NCBI RefSeq assembly: GCF_000787835.1
Contig: NZ_BBPP01000001.1
Span: forward strand, 41,009 to 105,008
Direction: 5' to 3'
Source: Streptacidiphilus melanogenes
Lineage (GTDB): Bacteria; Actinomycetota; Actinomycetes; Streptomycetales; Streptomycetaceae
DNA length: 64,000 nucleotides
The notes beneath the pieces were generated by a model. That model worked only from the letters and a program-made list of their open reading frames with translations, was not told the origin of the DNA and did not search any database. The position numbers and the translations under genes were made by a program. Below, in pieces: positions 8,272-17,335 of this stretch. How positions within the stretch are numbered: position 1 is the first letter of the stretch; the number at the start of each line of letters is the position of its first letter.

Positions 8272-8740
8272 GGTTACCTCCCGGGTGGTGCCTGCCGACG
8301 TCACCTGCGTCGCTGCTCCCGTAACGAGTGTGGCGTGCCGACGTCCGGCGGACCACAACATTGCAGAGTTACCCGGCGGGTCAGCCTCGGTCCGCGACTC
8401 ACCGTTATGGCACAGTTACTTCTTTTGACTGCCTGTCACTGTTCCATTGTTCCGACTCCCGGATCCGCGCCTTTCGCGGCGAGCACCCCGGGACGAGCCT
8501 CGCCGACCGCGCGCAGTCGGGCTTCACGCCACACTACTCCAAACGTGGCCCCCGGATGGTGCGGCTCGCGGCTCAAGTCTGCCCCGAATCGCTGGATTCT
8601 CAAGGGTCGCCACTCCGATGGCGGTCGTCCGCGCGGCTTACGGTGATCATCTTCACACATTTCGGCCATCCGGAACCGTGGGGTCCTTCGAACGGTCGTA
8701 CCTGGTGCACCATGGACAAAGGCAGCATCGAGGGGCATTG
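8272..8740. other. divergent intergenic region sepH / membrane protein
   Basis: 469 bp separate the two starts. A relatively AT-rich patch with TTGACT at 8425-8430 lies in the middle and may be part of a promoter for the rightward gene. The rest is GC-rich and shows no convincing reading frame on either strand. Nothing else can be supported. Confidence 0.4.
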
Positions 8741-9565
8741 ATGGAGGATCTGGAAAATCAGGGCGGAAAGCCCGAGCGCAGGACCCTCGATCTGAGTCTC
8801 GCCCAGGTGACCGCGAGTGCGCTCGCCGCGGTGGTCGGCGCGGTCCTCGCGTCGCAGTTGGGCGTCTACGGAACGATCCTGGGCGCGGCCGTGGTCAGCG
8901 TCGGCGCGACCACCGGGACGGCCGTGTTCCAGCACGTGTTCCGGCGCACCGGCGAGCAGTTGCGGGAGATGGCGACGACGCCGACGCCGATCGAACAGGC
9001 ACGCCCGGTGGCGGGGCCCGCCGAGGCGGAGGAGACGCAGGTCTTCGACCCGTTCGACCCCGGCGGCGAGCACACGCGGATGATGGCGCGAATCAGTCCC
9101 CCGGACCGGGCCGAGGCCGTCGCCGTGTACCGCGGGCGCGCCAATCTCAAACCCAAGAGCTGGAAGGTCTACGCCGTCACGGCCGCGATCGTCTTCGCAC
9201 TCGCGATGGGCACCGTCGGCGTGATCGAACTGGCGTCGGGCAAGCCCGCGGCGAACCTCTTCGGCGGCGGTGACGAGGGCGGCGCCAAGCCGAAGGGCAG
9301 CACCTCCGCACCTGTCGACCCGTCACCCGGCGCGTCCACCGGTCGCAACGGCGGCAGCGCCGGCACCGCAGAGAAGAGCGACAGCCGCACCTCGCCGAGC
9401 CCGGACGCCTCCACCCGCCCGGATCCGAGCACCAGCCCGGAGCAGGACCCGGCGACCCCGACGCCCACCCCGCACGACTCGACCGCCACGGGCGGCAGCG
9501 GCTCCGACGCGTCCCCGGCCGCCTCCGACGCCGCCGCGGCACCCCGGACCGCGCCCTCGCCCTGA
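8741..9565 (+). CDS. membrane-anchored protein with Ser/Thr/Pro-rich tail
   Basis: 274 residues; family not recognised by name. A hydrophobic segment at residues 20-62 (SLAQVTASALAAVVGAVLAS...) may form one or two helices. A second clear membrane span lies at about 143-165 (WKVYAVTAAIVFALAMGTVG). The C-terminal 100 residues are rich in Ser, Thr, Pro, Asp and Ala with no fold, as in cell-wall-spanning extracellular tails. Between the helices is an acidic cytoplasmic-looking loop. The start is ATG 8741, with GAGGGGC upstream. Similar membrane proteins sit beside sepH in Streptomyces from memory. The 3' end is 34 bp from a convergent gene. Confidence 0.7.
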   Translation: MEDLENQGGKPERRTLDLSLAQVTASALAAVVGAVLASQLGVYGTILGAAVVSVGATTGTAVFQHVFRRTGEQLREMATTPTPIEQARPVAGPAEAEETQVFDPFDPGGEHTRMMARISPPDRAEAVAVYRGRANLKPKSWKVYAVTAAIVFALAMGTVGVIELASGKPAANLFGGGDEGGAKPKGSTSAPVDPSPGASTGRNGGSAGTAEKSDSRTSPSPDASTRPDPSTSPEQDPATPTPTPHDSTATGGSGSDASPAASDAAAAPRTAPSP

Positions 9566-9599
9566 GCCCCTGGGCCCGGGACCCGCGCCCGCGCAGCGG

Positions 9600-10916
9600 T
9601 CAGTCGCCCAGGACGCGCCGCAGATAGTCGTTGGCGAAGCGCCGTTCCGGGTCGACGCGGTCCCGCAGCGCGGTGAAGTCGCCGAAGTGCGGGTAGACGC
9701 CCGCGAGGTACTCCGCGTCGCGGGTGTGCAGCTTGCCCCAGTGCGGACGGCCCTGGTGGGCCGTCATGATCCGCTCCACCTCCGCGAAGTAGCCCGGCTG
9801 CTCCGTCCCCCGATACAGGTGCACGGCGATGTACGCCGTGTCGCGGCCGCTCGCGGTCGAGAGCCAGAGGTCGTCGGCGGGGGCGACGCGCACCTCGACC
9901 GGGAAGGAGATCTTCCAGTCCGAGCGCTCGACCGTGCGCTTGAGCTCGCGCAGCAGCGCCGTGGCCGCCTCACGGGGGACGGCGTACTCCATCTCGACGA
10001 AGCGCACCCGGCGCGGGCTGGTGAAGACCTTGTAGGACGTGTCCGTGTAGGTCCGCTCGGACCAGGCCCGGCTGGAGATCTTCGCTATCGCGGGGATGGT
10101 CCTCGGGAAGGCCCGGCCGACCCGGCAGGCGCCCTCCCAGACGGTGTTGGAGACGAAGTCGTCGTCGAGCCAGCGCCGGAACTCCGGCAGCGGCGCGGCC
10201 GGGCCCGTGCTGCGGTTGTTGCGCTTGGTGGTGCAGCCCTCGGTGTGCGGGAACCAGTAGAACTCGAAGTGCTCGTTGTCGCTCGCCAGCTCGTCGAAGC
10301 GGTCGAGCACCTCGTCGAAGCGCATCGGCGCCTCGTGCGCCGTCAGCAGGAAGGCCGGTTCGACGCCGAAGGTGATCGCGCTGACGACGCCCAGCGCGCC
10401 GAGCCCCAGCCGCGCGCCCTGGAACAGCTGCGGGTCCTGGCTGGGGGAGCACCGGGTGACCGTGCCGTCGGCGAGGACGATCTCCAGGGCCTTGATCTGT
10501 GCGGCGATGGAGCCGGAGGCGCGGCCGGTGCCGTGGGTGCCGGTGCTGGTGGCCCCGGCGACGGTCTGCACCATGATGTCGCCCATGTTGGTCAGGGCCA
10601 GGCCGGCGTGGTGCAGCAGCAGGTTCAGCCGCTCCAGCGGCAGCCCGGACTCGACGGTGACGGTCCCGCCCTCGACGTCGACCTCGCGGACGGCGGTCAG
10701 CCCGTCCGGGCGGACCAGGACGCCGTCGGTCACCGCGATCGGGGTGAACGAGTGACCGCTGCCGACGGCCTTGACCGGAAGCCCGTCGGCCGCCGCCGCG
10801 GCGACCGCCTCGGCCAGCTCGGTGACGGAGCCGGGTGTCACCACCCGGCTCGGGCGGGCGCTCTGGTTACCGGCCCAGTTGCTCCACAGGCTCGGCTGGG
10901 TCGTTGGACTCGACAC
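9600..10916 (-). CDS. D-arabinono-1,4-lactone oxidase family FAD-linked oxidoreductase
   Basis: 438 residues. The N-terminal FAD-binding PCMH domain contains AVGSGHSFTPIA; the His of GSGHS is the covalent flavin attachment site in the aldonolactone oxidase/alditol oxidase family. The C-terminal ALO domain ends with HWGKLHTRDAEYLAGVYP, the family's substrate/active-site signature. It oxidises an aldonolactone or sugar alcohol using oxygen; the true substrate is unknown. The longest frame starts with GTG 10922. GTG 10916 is preferred because GGGAGG lies 7 nt upstream of it but only 1 nt before 10922. The first 50 bp overlap the 3' end of the MFS gene, so the two genes form a translationally coupled unit. 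Confidence 0.88.
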   Translation of the reverse strand: MSSPTTQPSLWSNWAGNQSARPSRVVTPGSVTELAEAVAAAAADGLPVKAVGSGHSFTPIAVTDGVLVRPDGLTAVREVDVEGGTVTVESGLPLERLNLLLHHAGLALTNMGDIMVQTVAGATSTGTHGTGRASGSIAAQIKALEIVLADGTVTRCSPSQDPQLFQGARLGLGALGVVSAITFGVEPAFLLTAHEAPMRFDEVLDRFDELASDNEHFEFYWFPHTEGCTTKRNNRSTGPAAPLPEFRRWLDDDFVSNTVWEGACRVGRAFPRTIPAIAKISSRAWSERTYTDTSYKVFTSPRRVRFVEMEYAVPREAATALLRELKRTVERSDWKISFPVEVRVAPADDLWLSTASGRDTAYIAVHLYRGTEQPGYFAEVERIMTAHQGRPHWGKLHTRDAEYLAGVYPHFGDFTALRDRVDPERRFANDYLRRVLGD

Positions 10917-12138
10917 GTGCACCCTCCCGCTGCTCCGGCGCCGACCGGAGCCGGCGGGACCCGAGGAACGCCGTGGCGACCGAGAGCCCCGCCGCGGCCA
11001 CGGTCACCCAGTAGCCGCTGGAGGCGCCCGCGGCGTCCACCGTCCAGCCCGCGGCCGAGGAGCCGAAGGCCACCCCCACGGCCAGCCCGGTGGTGGTCCA
11101 GGTCATGCCCTCGGTCAGCTTGGCCGTCGGCACGATCCGTTCCACCAGCGCCATGGTGGTGACCATGGTGGGGGAGATGGACAACCCGGCGACGAACAGC
11201 GCCACCGCCAGGGCCACGAGGTTCTTCACGAATAGGAGCGGCAGCATACTCACCCCGAGGGTGACGATCCCCACCAGGAACCGGCGCGAGAGCGGTCCCT
11301 TCAGCCTGAGCGCGCCGAAGACGATGCCGGCCACGCAGGAGCCGAGCGCGTAGATCGCCAGCACGACGGAGGAGAGCGCCTTGTGGTGCAGGTGGTCCGC
11401 GAAGGCCACGGTGACCACCTCGACGCTGCCGAACACGGCCCCGACGCCGACGAAGGTGAGCACCAGCACCAGCAGTCCGCGCGTACGCAGGGCGGAGCTG
11501 CCCGCGGTGGCGTGGGCGTGCGGGTGGACGGGCGGCTCGGTGCGGTCCTGGGCGCAGAACATCAGCGTGCCGAGGGCCAGCAGGACCAGCGCCGAGAGCG
11601 GCCCGGCCTCCGGGAACCAGGAGGTGGAGAGCCCCACGGCCAGGATCGGCCCGACGATGAAGACGATCTCGTCGACGACCGACTCGAAGGAGTAGGCGGT
11701 GTGCAGCAGCGGAGAGCCCTGGTAGAGGTTCGCCCAGCGGGCGCGCACCAGTGAGCCCATGGCGGGCATGCAGCCGACCACGGCGGCGCAGACGAAGAGC
11801 GTCCAGTCCGGCGCGCCGAAGGCGGCGCAGAGCAGCAGCGCCCCCATCGCGATCACGGTCACGCCGGTGGCGCGCAGCGCGATCTTGCTCTGCCCGTACC
11901 GGTCGACCAGCCGGGCCACCTGCGGTCCGAGCAGCGCGGCGGCGAGGGCGATGGTCGCCGAGACCGCGCCGCCGAGGGCGTAGTCGCCGCGCAGCGAGGA
12001 GAGCATGGTCACCATGCCGATGCCCATCATCGACATGGGCATCCGCGCGATGAACCCGGCGGCGGAGAACGCGAGGCTGCCGGGGGCCTCGGCAAAGATC
12101 CGCCGGTAGGCGGAGAGCGCGGACAGCGCGGAGGGCAC
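10867..12138 (-). CDS. MFS transporter
   Basis: 423 residues, twelve predicted hydrophobic segments, no extra domains. The first cytoplasmic loop motif is present as [18 protein letters not shown], typical of the major facilitator superfamily. Substrate cannot be predicted. The start is GTG 12138, with GGAG a few bases upstream. It overlaps the lactone oxidase start by 50 bp, so co-expression is expected. Perhaps it exports or imports a sugar-derived compound handled by the oxidase, but this is inference. The region upstream (12139-12366) is divergent with ferrochelatase. That region carries a short direct repeat of ACGGACGGGCCC around 12270-12290. Confidence 0.88.
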   Translation of the reverse strand: MPSALSALSAYRRIFAEAPGSLAFSAAGFIARMPMSMMGIGMVTMLSSLRGDYALGGAVSATIALAAALLGPQVARLVDRYGQSKIALRATGVTVIAMGALLLCAAFGAPDWTLFVCAAVVGCMPAMGSLVRARWANLYQGSPLLHTAYSFESVVDEIVFIVGPILAVGLSTSWFPEAGPLSALVLLALGTLMFCAQDRTEPPVHPHAHATAGSSALRTRGLLVLVLTFVGVGAVFGSVEVVTVAFADHLHHKALSSVVLAIYALGSCVAGIVFGALRLKGPLSRRFLVGIVTLGVSMLPLLFVKNLVALAVALFVAGLSISPTMVTTMALVERIVPTAKLTEGMTWTTTGLAVGVAFGSSAAGWTVDAAGASSGYWVTVAAAGLSVATAFLGSRRLRSAPEQREGARVESNDPAEPVEQLGR

Positions 12139-12366
12139 AGGAGCTCCGTAAGGGATATGGGTGGTTTACACAGCTTACGCGGCTCCTGGCGACCCGCCCA
12201 GCGCATATCTCAGGGGTTGGGCACGTCATCCGGCGCTCATCGGGCCCGTCCTCAGGCGGGTTCACGGACGGGCCCACGGACGGGCCCGATGGGCGGCTCA
12301 GCGGACGGGGCGTCCGATGGCCGACCGGCTCCACGGGGAGGGCGGTGCGCGTGTAAAGATCGGGGC

Positions 12367-13509
12367 ATGTCCGACGCGCATGCTCCGTACGACGCCCTGC
12401 TTCTGCTCTCCTTCGGCGGCCCGGAGGGCCCCGAGGACGTCGTGCCCTTCCTGGAGAACGTCACCCGGGGACGCGGTATCCCCAAGGAGCGTCTGGCCGA
12501 GGTCGGGCAGCACTACTTCCTCTTCGGCGGCGTCAGCCCCATCAACGCGCAGAACCGCGAGCTGCTCGCGGCGCTGCGCGCCGACTTCGCCGACCACGGC
12601 CTGGACCTGCCGGTCTACTGGGGCAACCGGAACTGGGCCCCCTACCTGGTGGACACCCTGCGCGAGATGGCCGCCGACGGCCACCGCCGCGTCCTGGTCC
12701 TGGCCACCAGCGCCTACGCCAACTACTCCGGCTGCCGCCAGTACCGCGAGAACCTCGCCGCCGCACTCACCGCGCTCCGCGAGGAGGGCGCACCCGGCGC
12801 GGCCGAGCTGCGGGTGGACAAGCTGCGGCTCTTCTACAACCACCCCGGCTTCGTCGGGCCGATGATCGAGTCCACGCTCACCGCACTCGACTCCCTCCCG
12901 GAGGCCGTGCGCAGGGGCGCGCGCCTGGCCTTCACCACCCACTCCATCCCCGACGTGCTGGCCGACTCCTCGGGCGCTCCCGGAGACCCCGCGCGAGGCA
13001 CGTCCGGCGGCGCCTACGTGGCCCAGCACCGCGAGGTCGCCCGCCTTATCGCCGAGGCCGTCGGCGAGGCGACGGGCGTGGCCGACCGCCCGTGGGAGCT
13101 GGTCTACCAGAGCCGCAGCGGCGCGCCGCACATCCCGTGGCTGGAGCCCGACATCTGCGACCACCTGGAGACCCAGCACGCGGACGGCGCGGCAGCGGTC
13201 GTCATGATCCCGATCGGCTTCGTCTCCGATCACATGGAGGTCAAGTACGACCTCGACACCCAGGCCCGCGAGAAGGCCGAGGAGCTCGGCCTGCCCGTGG
13301 CCCGCGCCGCCACCGTCGGCGCGGACCCGCGCTTCGCCGCGGCGATCCGCGAGCTCGTTCTGGAGCGCGCCGCGCGGACCCGCGGCGAGCGGGTCGCCCC
13401 CTGCGCGCTGGGCGCGCTCGGCGCTTCCCACGACGTCTGCCCGGTCGGCTGCTGCCCGGCCGCCCGCGGCGCGGCGCCCGCCGCGGCGGGCGAGGCCTGG
13501 ACCGACTGA
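12367..13509 (+). CDS. hemH: coproporphyrin III ferrochelatase
   Basis: 380 residues. Inserts ferrous iron into coproporphyrin III (or protoporphyrin IX) in the last part of haem synthesis; actinobacteria use the coproporphyrin-dependent route (CpfC). Recognised by [14 protein letters not shown] at the N terminus, [11 protein letters not shown], the conserved [11 protein letters not shown], and [11 protein letters not shown] with the catalytic His. The C-terminal [10 protein letters not shown] provides cysteines, in line with actinobacterial ferrochelatases that carry a 2Fe-2S cluster. ATG 12367 is used; no well-spaced Shine-Dalgarno is seen, but TAAAGA lies 7 nt upstream, so a leaderless transcript is possible. 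It is followed after 46 bp by the inositol monophosphatase gene on the same strand. Confidence 0.93.
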   Translation: MSDAHAPYDALLLLSFGGPEGPEDVVPFLENVTRGRGIPKERLAEVGQHYFLFGGVSPINAQNRELLAALRADFADHGLDLPVYWGNRNWAPYLVDTLREMAADGHRRVLVLATSAYANYSGCRQYRENLAAALTALREEGAPGAAELRVDKLRLFYNHPGFVGPMIESTLTALDSLPEAVRRGARLAFTTHSIPDVLADSSGAPGDPARGTSGGAYVAQHREVARLIAEAVGEATGVADRPWELVYQSRSGAPHIPWLEPDICDHLETQHADGAAAVVMIPIGFVSDHMEVKYDLDTQAREKAEELGLPVARAATVGADPRFAAAIRELVLERAARTRGERVAPCALGALGASHDVCPVGCCPAARGAAPAAAGEAWTD

Positions 13510-13555
13510 CGGCCCGTCCGCTCCACCTCCCGTGTTTCTCGAAGGGGAACGCACC

Positions 13556-14362
13556 ATGACGGATCATCAGAAGCTGTACGCGGAACTCCTCGACGTCGCC
13601 GTGGAAGCCGCGTCCCGCGCGGGCGCGCTGCTGCGCGACGGGCGCCCGGCCGATCTCGGCGTCGCGGCGACGAAGAGCAGCGCGGTCGACGTGGTGACCG
13701 AGATGGACCTGGCCGCGGAGAAGCTGATCACCGAGATGCTCGCCGAACGCCGTCCGGAGGACGGGCTGTTGGGAGAGGAGGGCGCGTCCCGGGAGGGGAC
13801 CAGCGGGGTGCGCTGGGTCATCGACCCGCTCGACGGGACGGTCAACTACCTCTACGGACTGCCCGCGTGGGCGGTCAGCATCGCCGCCGAGCTCGACGGC
13901 GAGGTCGTCGTCGGCGTCGTCGAGGTCCCGCCGCGCGGCGAACGCGTGCAGGCGGTGCGGGGTCAGGGCGCCCGCCTGAACGGGCGCGCCCTCACGGTTC
14001 GCAGCGCGCCCCCGATGGACCGGGCCCTGATCGGCACCGGCTTCGGCTACCTCCAGCAGCGCCGCGCCCGCCAGGCGGAGGTCCTCGCCTCGCTGCTGCC
14101 CCGCGTCCGCGACATCCGCCGCGGCGGCTCCGCGGCGGTGGACCTCTGCGACGTCGCGGCAGGGCGGCTCGACGGGTACTACGAGCGCGGCCTCAACCCC
14201 TGGGACTACAGCGCCGGCGCGCTCATCGCCGCCGAGTCCGGCGCCCTGGTCTCCGGCCGCCCCGGTCTCCCCCCGAGCCCGGAACTCACCGTCGCCGCAC
14301 CCCCCGGCCTCTTCGAGCCCCTCCAGACCGCCCTGGAGGCCCTGGGAGCCTGGCACGACTGA
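13556..14362 (+). CDS. inositol monophosphatase family protein
   Basis: 268 residues. Mg-dependent phosphatase fold with the three metal-site motifs: KSSAVDVVTEMD (first), LLGEEG and WVIDPLDGTVNYLYG (the DPxDGT motif), and GLNPWDYSAGALIAAESG (WD motif). Substrate in the cell may be inositol-1-phosphate or a related sugar phosphate or PAP; not resolvable from sequence. Start ATG 13556 with GAAGGGGA upstream; the frame extends to an upstream ATG but this is the usual family start. It lies 46 bp behind hemH and is likely co-transcribed. A perfect 10-bp-stem hairpin at 14484-14506 follows. Confidence 0.9.
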   Translation: MTDHQKLYAELLDVAVEAASRAGALLRDGRPADLGVAATKSSAVDVVTEMDLAAEKLITEMLAERRPEDGLLGEEGASREGTSGVRWVIDPLDGTVNYLYGLPAWAVSIAAELDGEVVVGVVEVPPRGERVQAVRGQGARLNGRALTVRSAPPMDRALIGTGFGYLQQRRARQAEVLASLLPRVRDIRRGGSAAVDLCDVAAGRLDGYYERGLNPWDYSAGALIAAESGALVSGRPGLPPSPELTVAAPPGLFEPLQTALEALGAWHD

Positions 14363-14483
14363 GGCCCTCCGGGGCGTCCGGTCCCGGGCGCTTCACGGCA
14401 GGGCGGGGGGCCGTCGACGGCGGAGTGCGCCCGCGGTGGCGCAGCTCCCTGCCCGGTACACGGGCTCGCCCCGCACACGAAGG

Positions 14484-14506
14484 CGCCCCGGACAGGGTCC
14501 GGGGCG
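14484..14506. terminator. perfect hairpin between convergent genes
   Basis: CGCCCCGGAC, loop AGG, GTCCGGGGCG: a 10-bp perfect GC stem with a 3-nt loop, no T-tract. It lies between the inositol monophosphatase gene and the small minus-strand gene, so it probably serves as a bidirectional terminator. Confidence 0.7.
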
Positions 14507-14564
14507 GGGCCGGGGGTGCGGGGCGAGGGGTTGGGCGGGCGAGGGCGGGGTGGGCCGGGAAGGG

Positions 14565-14750
14565 TCAGGCCGCGGTGCGCGGAGCGGTCGGCATCAGTTC
14601 GATGCCGTGCTCCGCCGCGAGACGACGCAGGTCGTCAAGCTCGGACTGCTCGACCTCGGCCAGGAAGTCGTCTCCCGACTCCAGGGCCCGGTGCAGGTCC
14701 TGCTCGGCGTTGCGGATGCGCTGGAGGATGCCGGCGGTGAAGGCGTCCAT
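14565..14750 (-). CDS. small conserved hypothetical protein (61 aa)
   Basis: 61 residues, MDAFTAGILQRIRNAEQDLH..., predicted almost entirely helical, acidic, probably a short coiled coil. From memory, very similar small proteins occur at this place, beside cutRS, in many Streptomyces genomes; function unknown. Start ATG 14750 is preferred because a purine-rich AAGGGGGTCAA lies just upstream. The extended frame to 14837 has no Shine-Dalgarno and poor composition. It is divergent from cutR, with 348 bp between starts. Confidence 0.7.
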   Translation of the reverse strand: MDAFTAGILQRIRNAEQDLHRALESGDDFLAEVEQSELDDLRRLAAEHGIELMPTAPRTAA

Positions 14751-15098
14751 AGGTTGACCCCCTTGCTGGTGTCGTGGCGGCCCCGGGTTACGGGGGACCC
14801 GGCGCGGATGGCCGCACGGCGGGCGGGTGCGAAACACATGACACGCATGTGCCTGCAGCGCACATTGCGCTGGTGCATCGCGGGTGTAATCAGCGTCCTC
14901 CCCAAGCGTCCGAGCGGGGAAACCTCGGACGGGGAGCGATTTGCGTCACACCGGGGCCGAGCGCGGCCGGGCCCGGTCACGCCCCGCTTACCAGTGCTTT
15001 ACGGCGGGTCGAGGCAGGATGGAAGCCTGCCGGACACGGTGGGATGACTCCGTGCGCGCGCCCCCATCCGGCGCGCGCCCGCCCCGAAAGGACCTTTG
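14751..15098. promoter_or_regulatory. divergent regulatory region upstream of cutR
   Basis: 348 bp without a gene. It contains several inverted repeats. The clearest has perfect 8-bp arms, CGTCCGAG (14907-14914) and CTCGGACG (14924-14931), flanked by CTCCCC and GGGGAG that extend the stem with a bulge. A short palindrome around GCGCACATTGCGC lies upstream. A purine-rich GAAAGGA precedes the cutR GTG. The roles are not known; the region probably holds both divergent promoters and possibly a CutR autoregulatory site. Confidence 0.5.
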
Positions 15099-15752
15099 GT
15101 GCGAGTACTCGTGGTCGAGGACGAGCAACTGCTCGCCGATGCCGTCGCCACCGGCCTGCGTCGTGAGGCCATGGCCGTGGACGTGGTGTACGACGGCCAG
15201 GCCGCGCTGGACCGGATCGCGCTCAACGAGTACGACGTCGTGGTGCTCGACCGCGACCTGCCGCTGGTCCACGGCGACGACGTGTGCCGCAAGCTGGTCG
15301 AGGAGGCGCTGCCGACGCGCGTGCTGATGCTGACGGCCGCCGGTGACATCAGCGACCGCGTCGAGGGGCTGGAGCTGGGCGCCGACGACTACCTGCCGAA
15401 GCCGTTCGCCTTCAGCGAACTCGTCGCGCGGGTAAGGGCCCTGGGTCGGCGCGCGACGACCCCGCTGCCGCCGGTGCTGGAGCGGGCCGGGATCACGCTG
15501 GACCCGGGTCGCCGCGAGGTGCTGCGCGAGGGCAAGCCGATCTCCCTCGCGCCGAAGGAGTTCGCCGTCCTGGAGGTGCTGATGCGGGCCGGCGGGGCCG
15601 TGGTCTCCGCCGAGCAGCTGCTGGAGAAGGCCTGGGACGAGCACACCGACCCGTTCACCAACGTCGTCCGGGTCACCGTCATGACGCTGCGACGCAAGCT
15701 CGGCGAGCCCGCGGTGATCATCACGGTGCCGGGCTCTGGATACCGGATCTGA
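15099..15752 (+). CDS. cutR: response regulator CutR
   Basis: 217 residues, OmpR/PhoB family. Receiver domain: acidic pocket E8/D9, phosphoacceptor D51 (DYDVVVLDRDLP region), Thr/Lys switch with K101 in DDYLPKPF. The C-terminal winged helix contains LAPKEFAVLEVLMRAGGAVVS and ends TVPGSGYRI. The sequence is very close to Streptomyces CutR as I remember it, including LVHGDDVCRKL. CutRS is the conserved two-component system first linked to a copper/melanin phenotype and later to cell-envelope protein-folding stress. The GTG at 15099 is preferred over TTG 15096; GAAAGGA precedes it. It is separated from cutS by 3 bp, so they form one operon. Confidence 0.93.
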   Translation: MRVLVVEDEQLLADAVATGLRREAMAVDVVYDGQAALDRIALNEYDVVVLDRDLPLVHGDDVCRKLVEEALPTRVLMLTAAGDISDRVEGLELGADDYLPKPFAFSELVARVRALGRRATTPLPPVLERAGITLDPGRREVLREGKPISLAPKEFAVLEVLMRAGGAVVSAEQLLEKAWDEHTDPFTNVVRVTVMTLRRKLGEPAVIITVPGSGYRI

Positions 15753-15755
15753 GTC

Positions 15756-17066
15756 GTGACCACCACAGAGACCAGAGGCCTGCGGGGCGGCGGCAGCGGC
15801 AGCCACCCCGACCACGGGAACCACATCGACATCAGGGAGTCGCTGCTCCCCTTCCGGCCCACCCTGCGCATCAGGCTGACCATGTTCTACGGCGGGATGT
15901 TCCTGCTCGCCGGGCTGATCATGGTGTTGGCGATGTACCTCTTCGTGAACCAGGCCTTCAGTAGCGCCACCCGGATCCCCTCGATCCACGTGGGTCCGAA
16001 CGTCACGATCACCACGCAGGACGGCACGCCGCTCACCGGCGACGAGTTCCGCGCGTGGCTCTACGCCTACCAGCACCAGGAGGCGTCCGACGCCCTGCAC
16101 GTGCTGGTCTGGAAGTCCCTGGCGGCGCTGCTCGCGCTGCTGATCCTTGCGGTCTTCTTCGGCTACGCCATGGCCGGCCGCGTGCTGAGCCCGCTGGGCC
16201 GGATCACCCGGACCGCGCGCCAGGTGGCCTCCTCCGACCTGCACCGCCGGATCGAGCTGGACGGGCCGGACGACGAGCTCAAGGAGCTGGCGGACACCTT
16301 CGACGACATGCTGGACCGGCTGGACCGATCCTTCGAGTCGCAGCAGAAGTTCGTCGCCAACGCCTCGCACGAGCTGCGCACGCCGCTGGCGATCAACCGC
16401 ACCCTGCTGGAGGTCCAGCTCTCCGACCCGGCGGCCCCGCCGGAGCTGGTGCAGCTGGGCAAGACGCTGCTGGCCACCAACGAGCGCAGCGAGCAGCTGG
16501 TCGAGGGCCTGCTGCTGCTCGCCCGCAGCGACAACGAGCTGAGCGAGCGCAAGCCGGTCGACCTCGGCGAGGTGGCCCGGCAGGCGCTGGAGCAGACCCG
16601 CGGCGAGGCCGAGCAACGGGGCGTCCGACTCCGCTCGACGCTGCCGCCGCAGTCGGGCGAGGTCGTGGTGGCCGGCAACGGCGTGCTGCTGGAGCGGGTG
16701 GCGCTGAACCTGATCCAGAACGCGGTGAAGTACAACCTGCCCAAGGACGGCTGGGTGGACGTGCAGGTGCACGCCGCCGTCAACGGGGGCGGGGAGCTGG
16801 TGGTGGTCAACAGCGGCCCCGTCGTGCCCGGCTACGACGTGGAGAACATATTCGAGCCGTTCCGGCGCGGAAAGGGCCGGGAGCGGACGCACAGCGACAA
16901 GGGCGTGGGCCTCGGTCTCTCGATCGTCCGCTCGGTCGTCAGGGCCCACAACGGCTCGATCGAGGCCGTCCCGCGCGCCGAGGGCGGTCTGCTGATCCGC
17001 GTCCGGATCCCGGCCGCCAAGGCCCCGACGCTGCCTCCGCTGCCGACCAGGGGCGCCATCGGCTGA
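15756..17066 (+). CDS. cutS: sensor histidine kinase CutS
   Basis: 436 residues. Two membrane helices (about 43-66 and 115-140) flank an extracytoplasmic sensor of about 50 residues. HAMP (SPLGRITRTARQVASSDLHRRIELD), HisKA with H205 in NASHELRTPLAIN, and HATPase_c with N-box LIQNAVKYN and G-box GVGLGLSIVRS follow. It phosphorylates CutR. The sensor loop, and indeed the whole protein, contains no cysteine. My recollection is that well-studied Streptomyces CutS proteins have two conserved sensor cysteines, so this is a notable variant. GTG 15756 starts 3 bp after cutR. A hairpin at 17197-17224 follows. Confidence 0.92.
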   Translation: MTTTETRGLRGGGSGSHPDHGNHIDIRESLLPFRPTLRIRLTMFYGGMFLLAGLIMVLAMYLFVNQAFSSATRIPSIHVGPNVTITTQDGTPLTGDEFRAWLYAYQHQEASDALHVLVWKSLAALLALLILAVFFGYAMAGRVLSPLGRITRTARQVASSDLHRRIELDGPDDELKELADTFDDMLDRLDRSFESQQKFVANASHELRTPLAINRTLLEVQLSDPAAPPELVQLGKTLLATNERSEQLVEGLLLLARSDNELSERKPVDLGEVARQALEQTRGEAEQRGVRLRSTLPPQSGEVVVAGNGVLLERVALNLIQNAVKYNLPKDGWVDVQVHAAVNGGGELVVVNSGPVVPGYDVENIFEPFRRGKGRERTHSDKGVGLGLSIVRSVVRAHNGSIEAVPRAEGGLLIRVRIPAAKAPTLPPLPTRGAIG

Positions 17067-17196
17067 CCTCTCCCGGTCCCCGCCGCCCCTCGCGTACCCC
17101 TCGCTCACCTGCAAGGGGGCGGAACGTGCTGTTCCGCTCGAGCTCCGCGACGGCTCTTTGACGACCGGCAAGTAACTGAATGCCCAGCTTGTGACG

Positions 17197-17224
17197 TGCG
17201 CCCGCGGCCTTGCCAGCGGGCGCA
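17197..17224. terminator. hairpin downstream of cutS
   Basis: TGCGCCCGC, 10-nt loop, GCGGGCGCA: a perfect 9-bp stem. It is 130 bp past the cutS stop and just upstream of the desaturase operator, so it probably ends cutRS transcription. Confidence 0.6.
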
Positions 17225-17233
17225 TCGTCAACC

Positions 17234-17263
17234 TACGGTGGCGTAACCTACGGAACCGTAGGT
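17234..17263. promoter_or_regulatory. palindromic operator upstream of acyl-ACP desaturase
   Basis: ACCTACGGAACCGTAGGT at 17246-17263 has perfect 8-bp arms with a 2-nt centre. Directly abutting it is a related half-palindrome, TACGGTGGCGTA (17234-17245). The pair lies 73-102 bp before the desaturase GTG. This is the form expected for a TetR-type fatty-acid regulator bound as two dimers at a desaturase promoter. The cognate regulator is not in the immediate neighbourhood. Confidence 0.7.
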
Positions 17264-17335
17264 GAGAGTGCTCCACGCCGTACGCGTGCCGTCCCGCAGT
17301 GCGTACCGCGAACCGTATTCGAGAGTTGGATTGCC

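Noticed and set aside
12253-12310. ACGGACGGGCCC repeats before hemH as a regulatory array
   Set aside because: Only two or three imperfect short copies in GC-rich sequence; no symmetry or position that would support a binding site.
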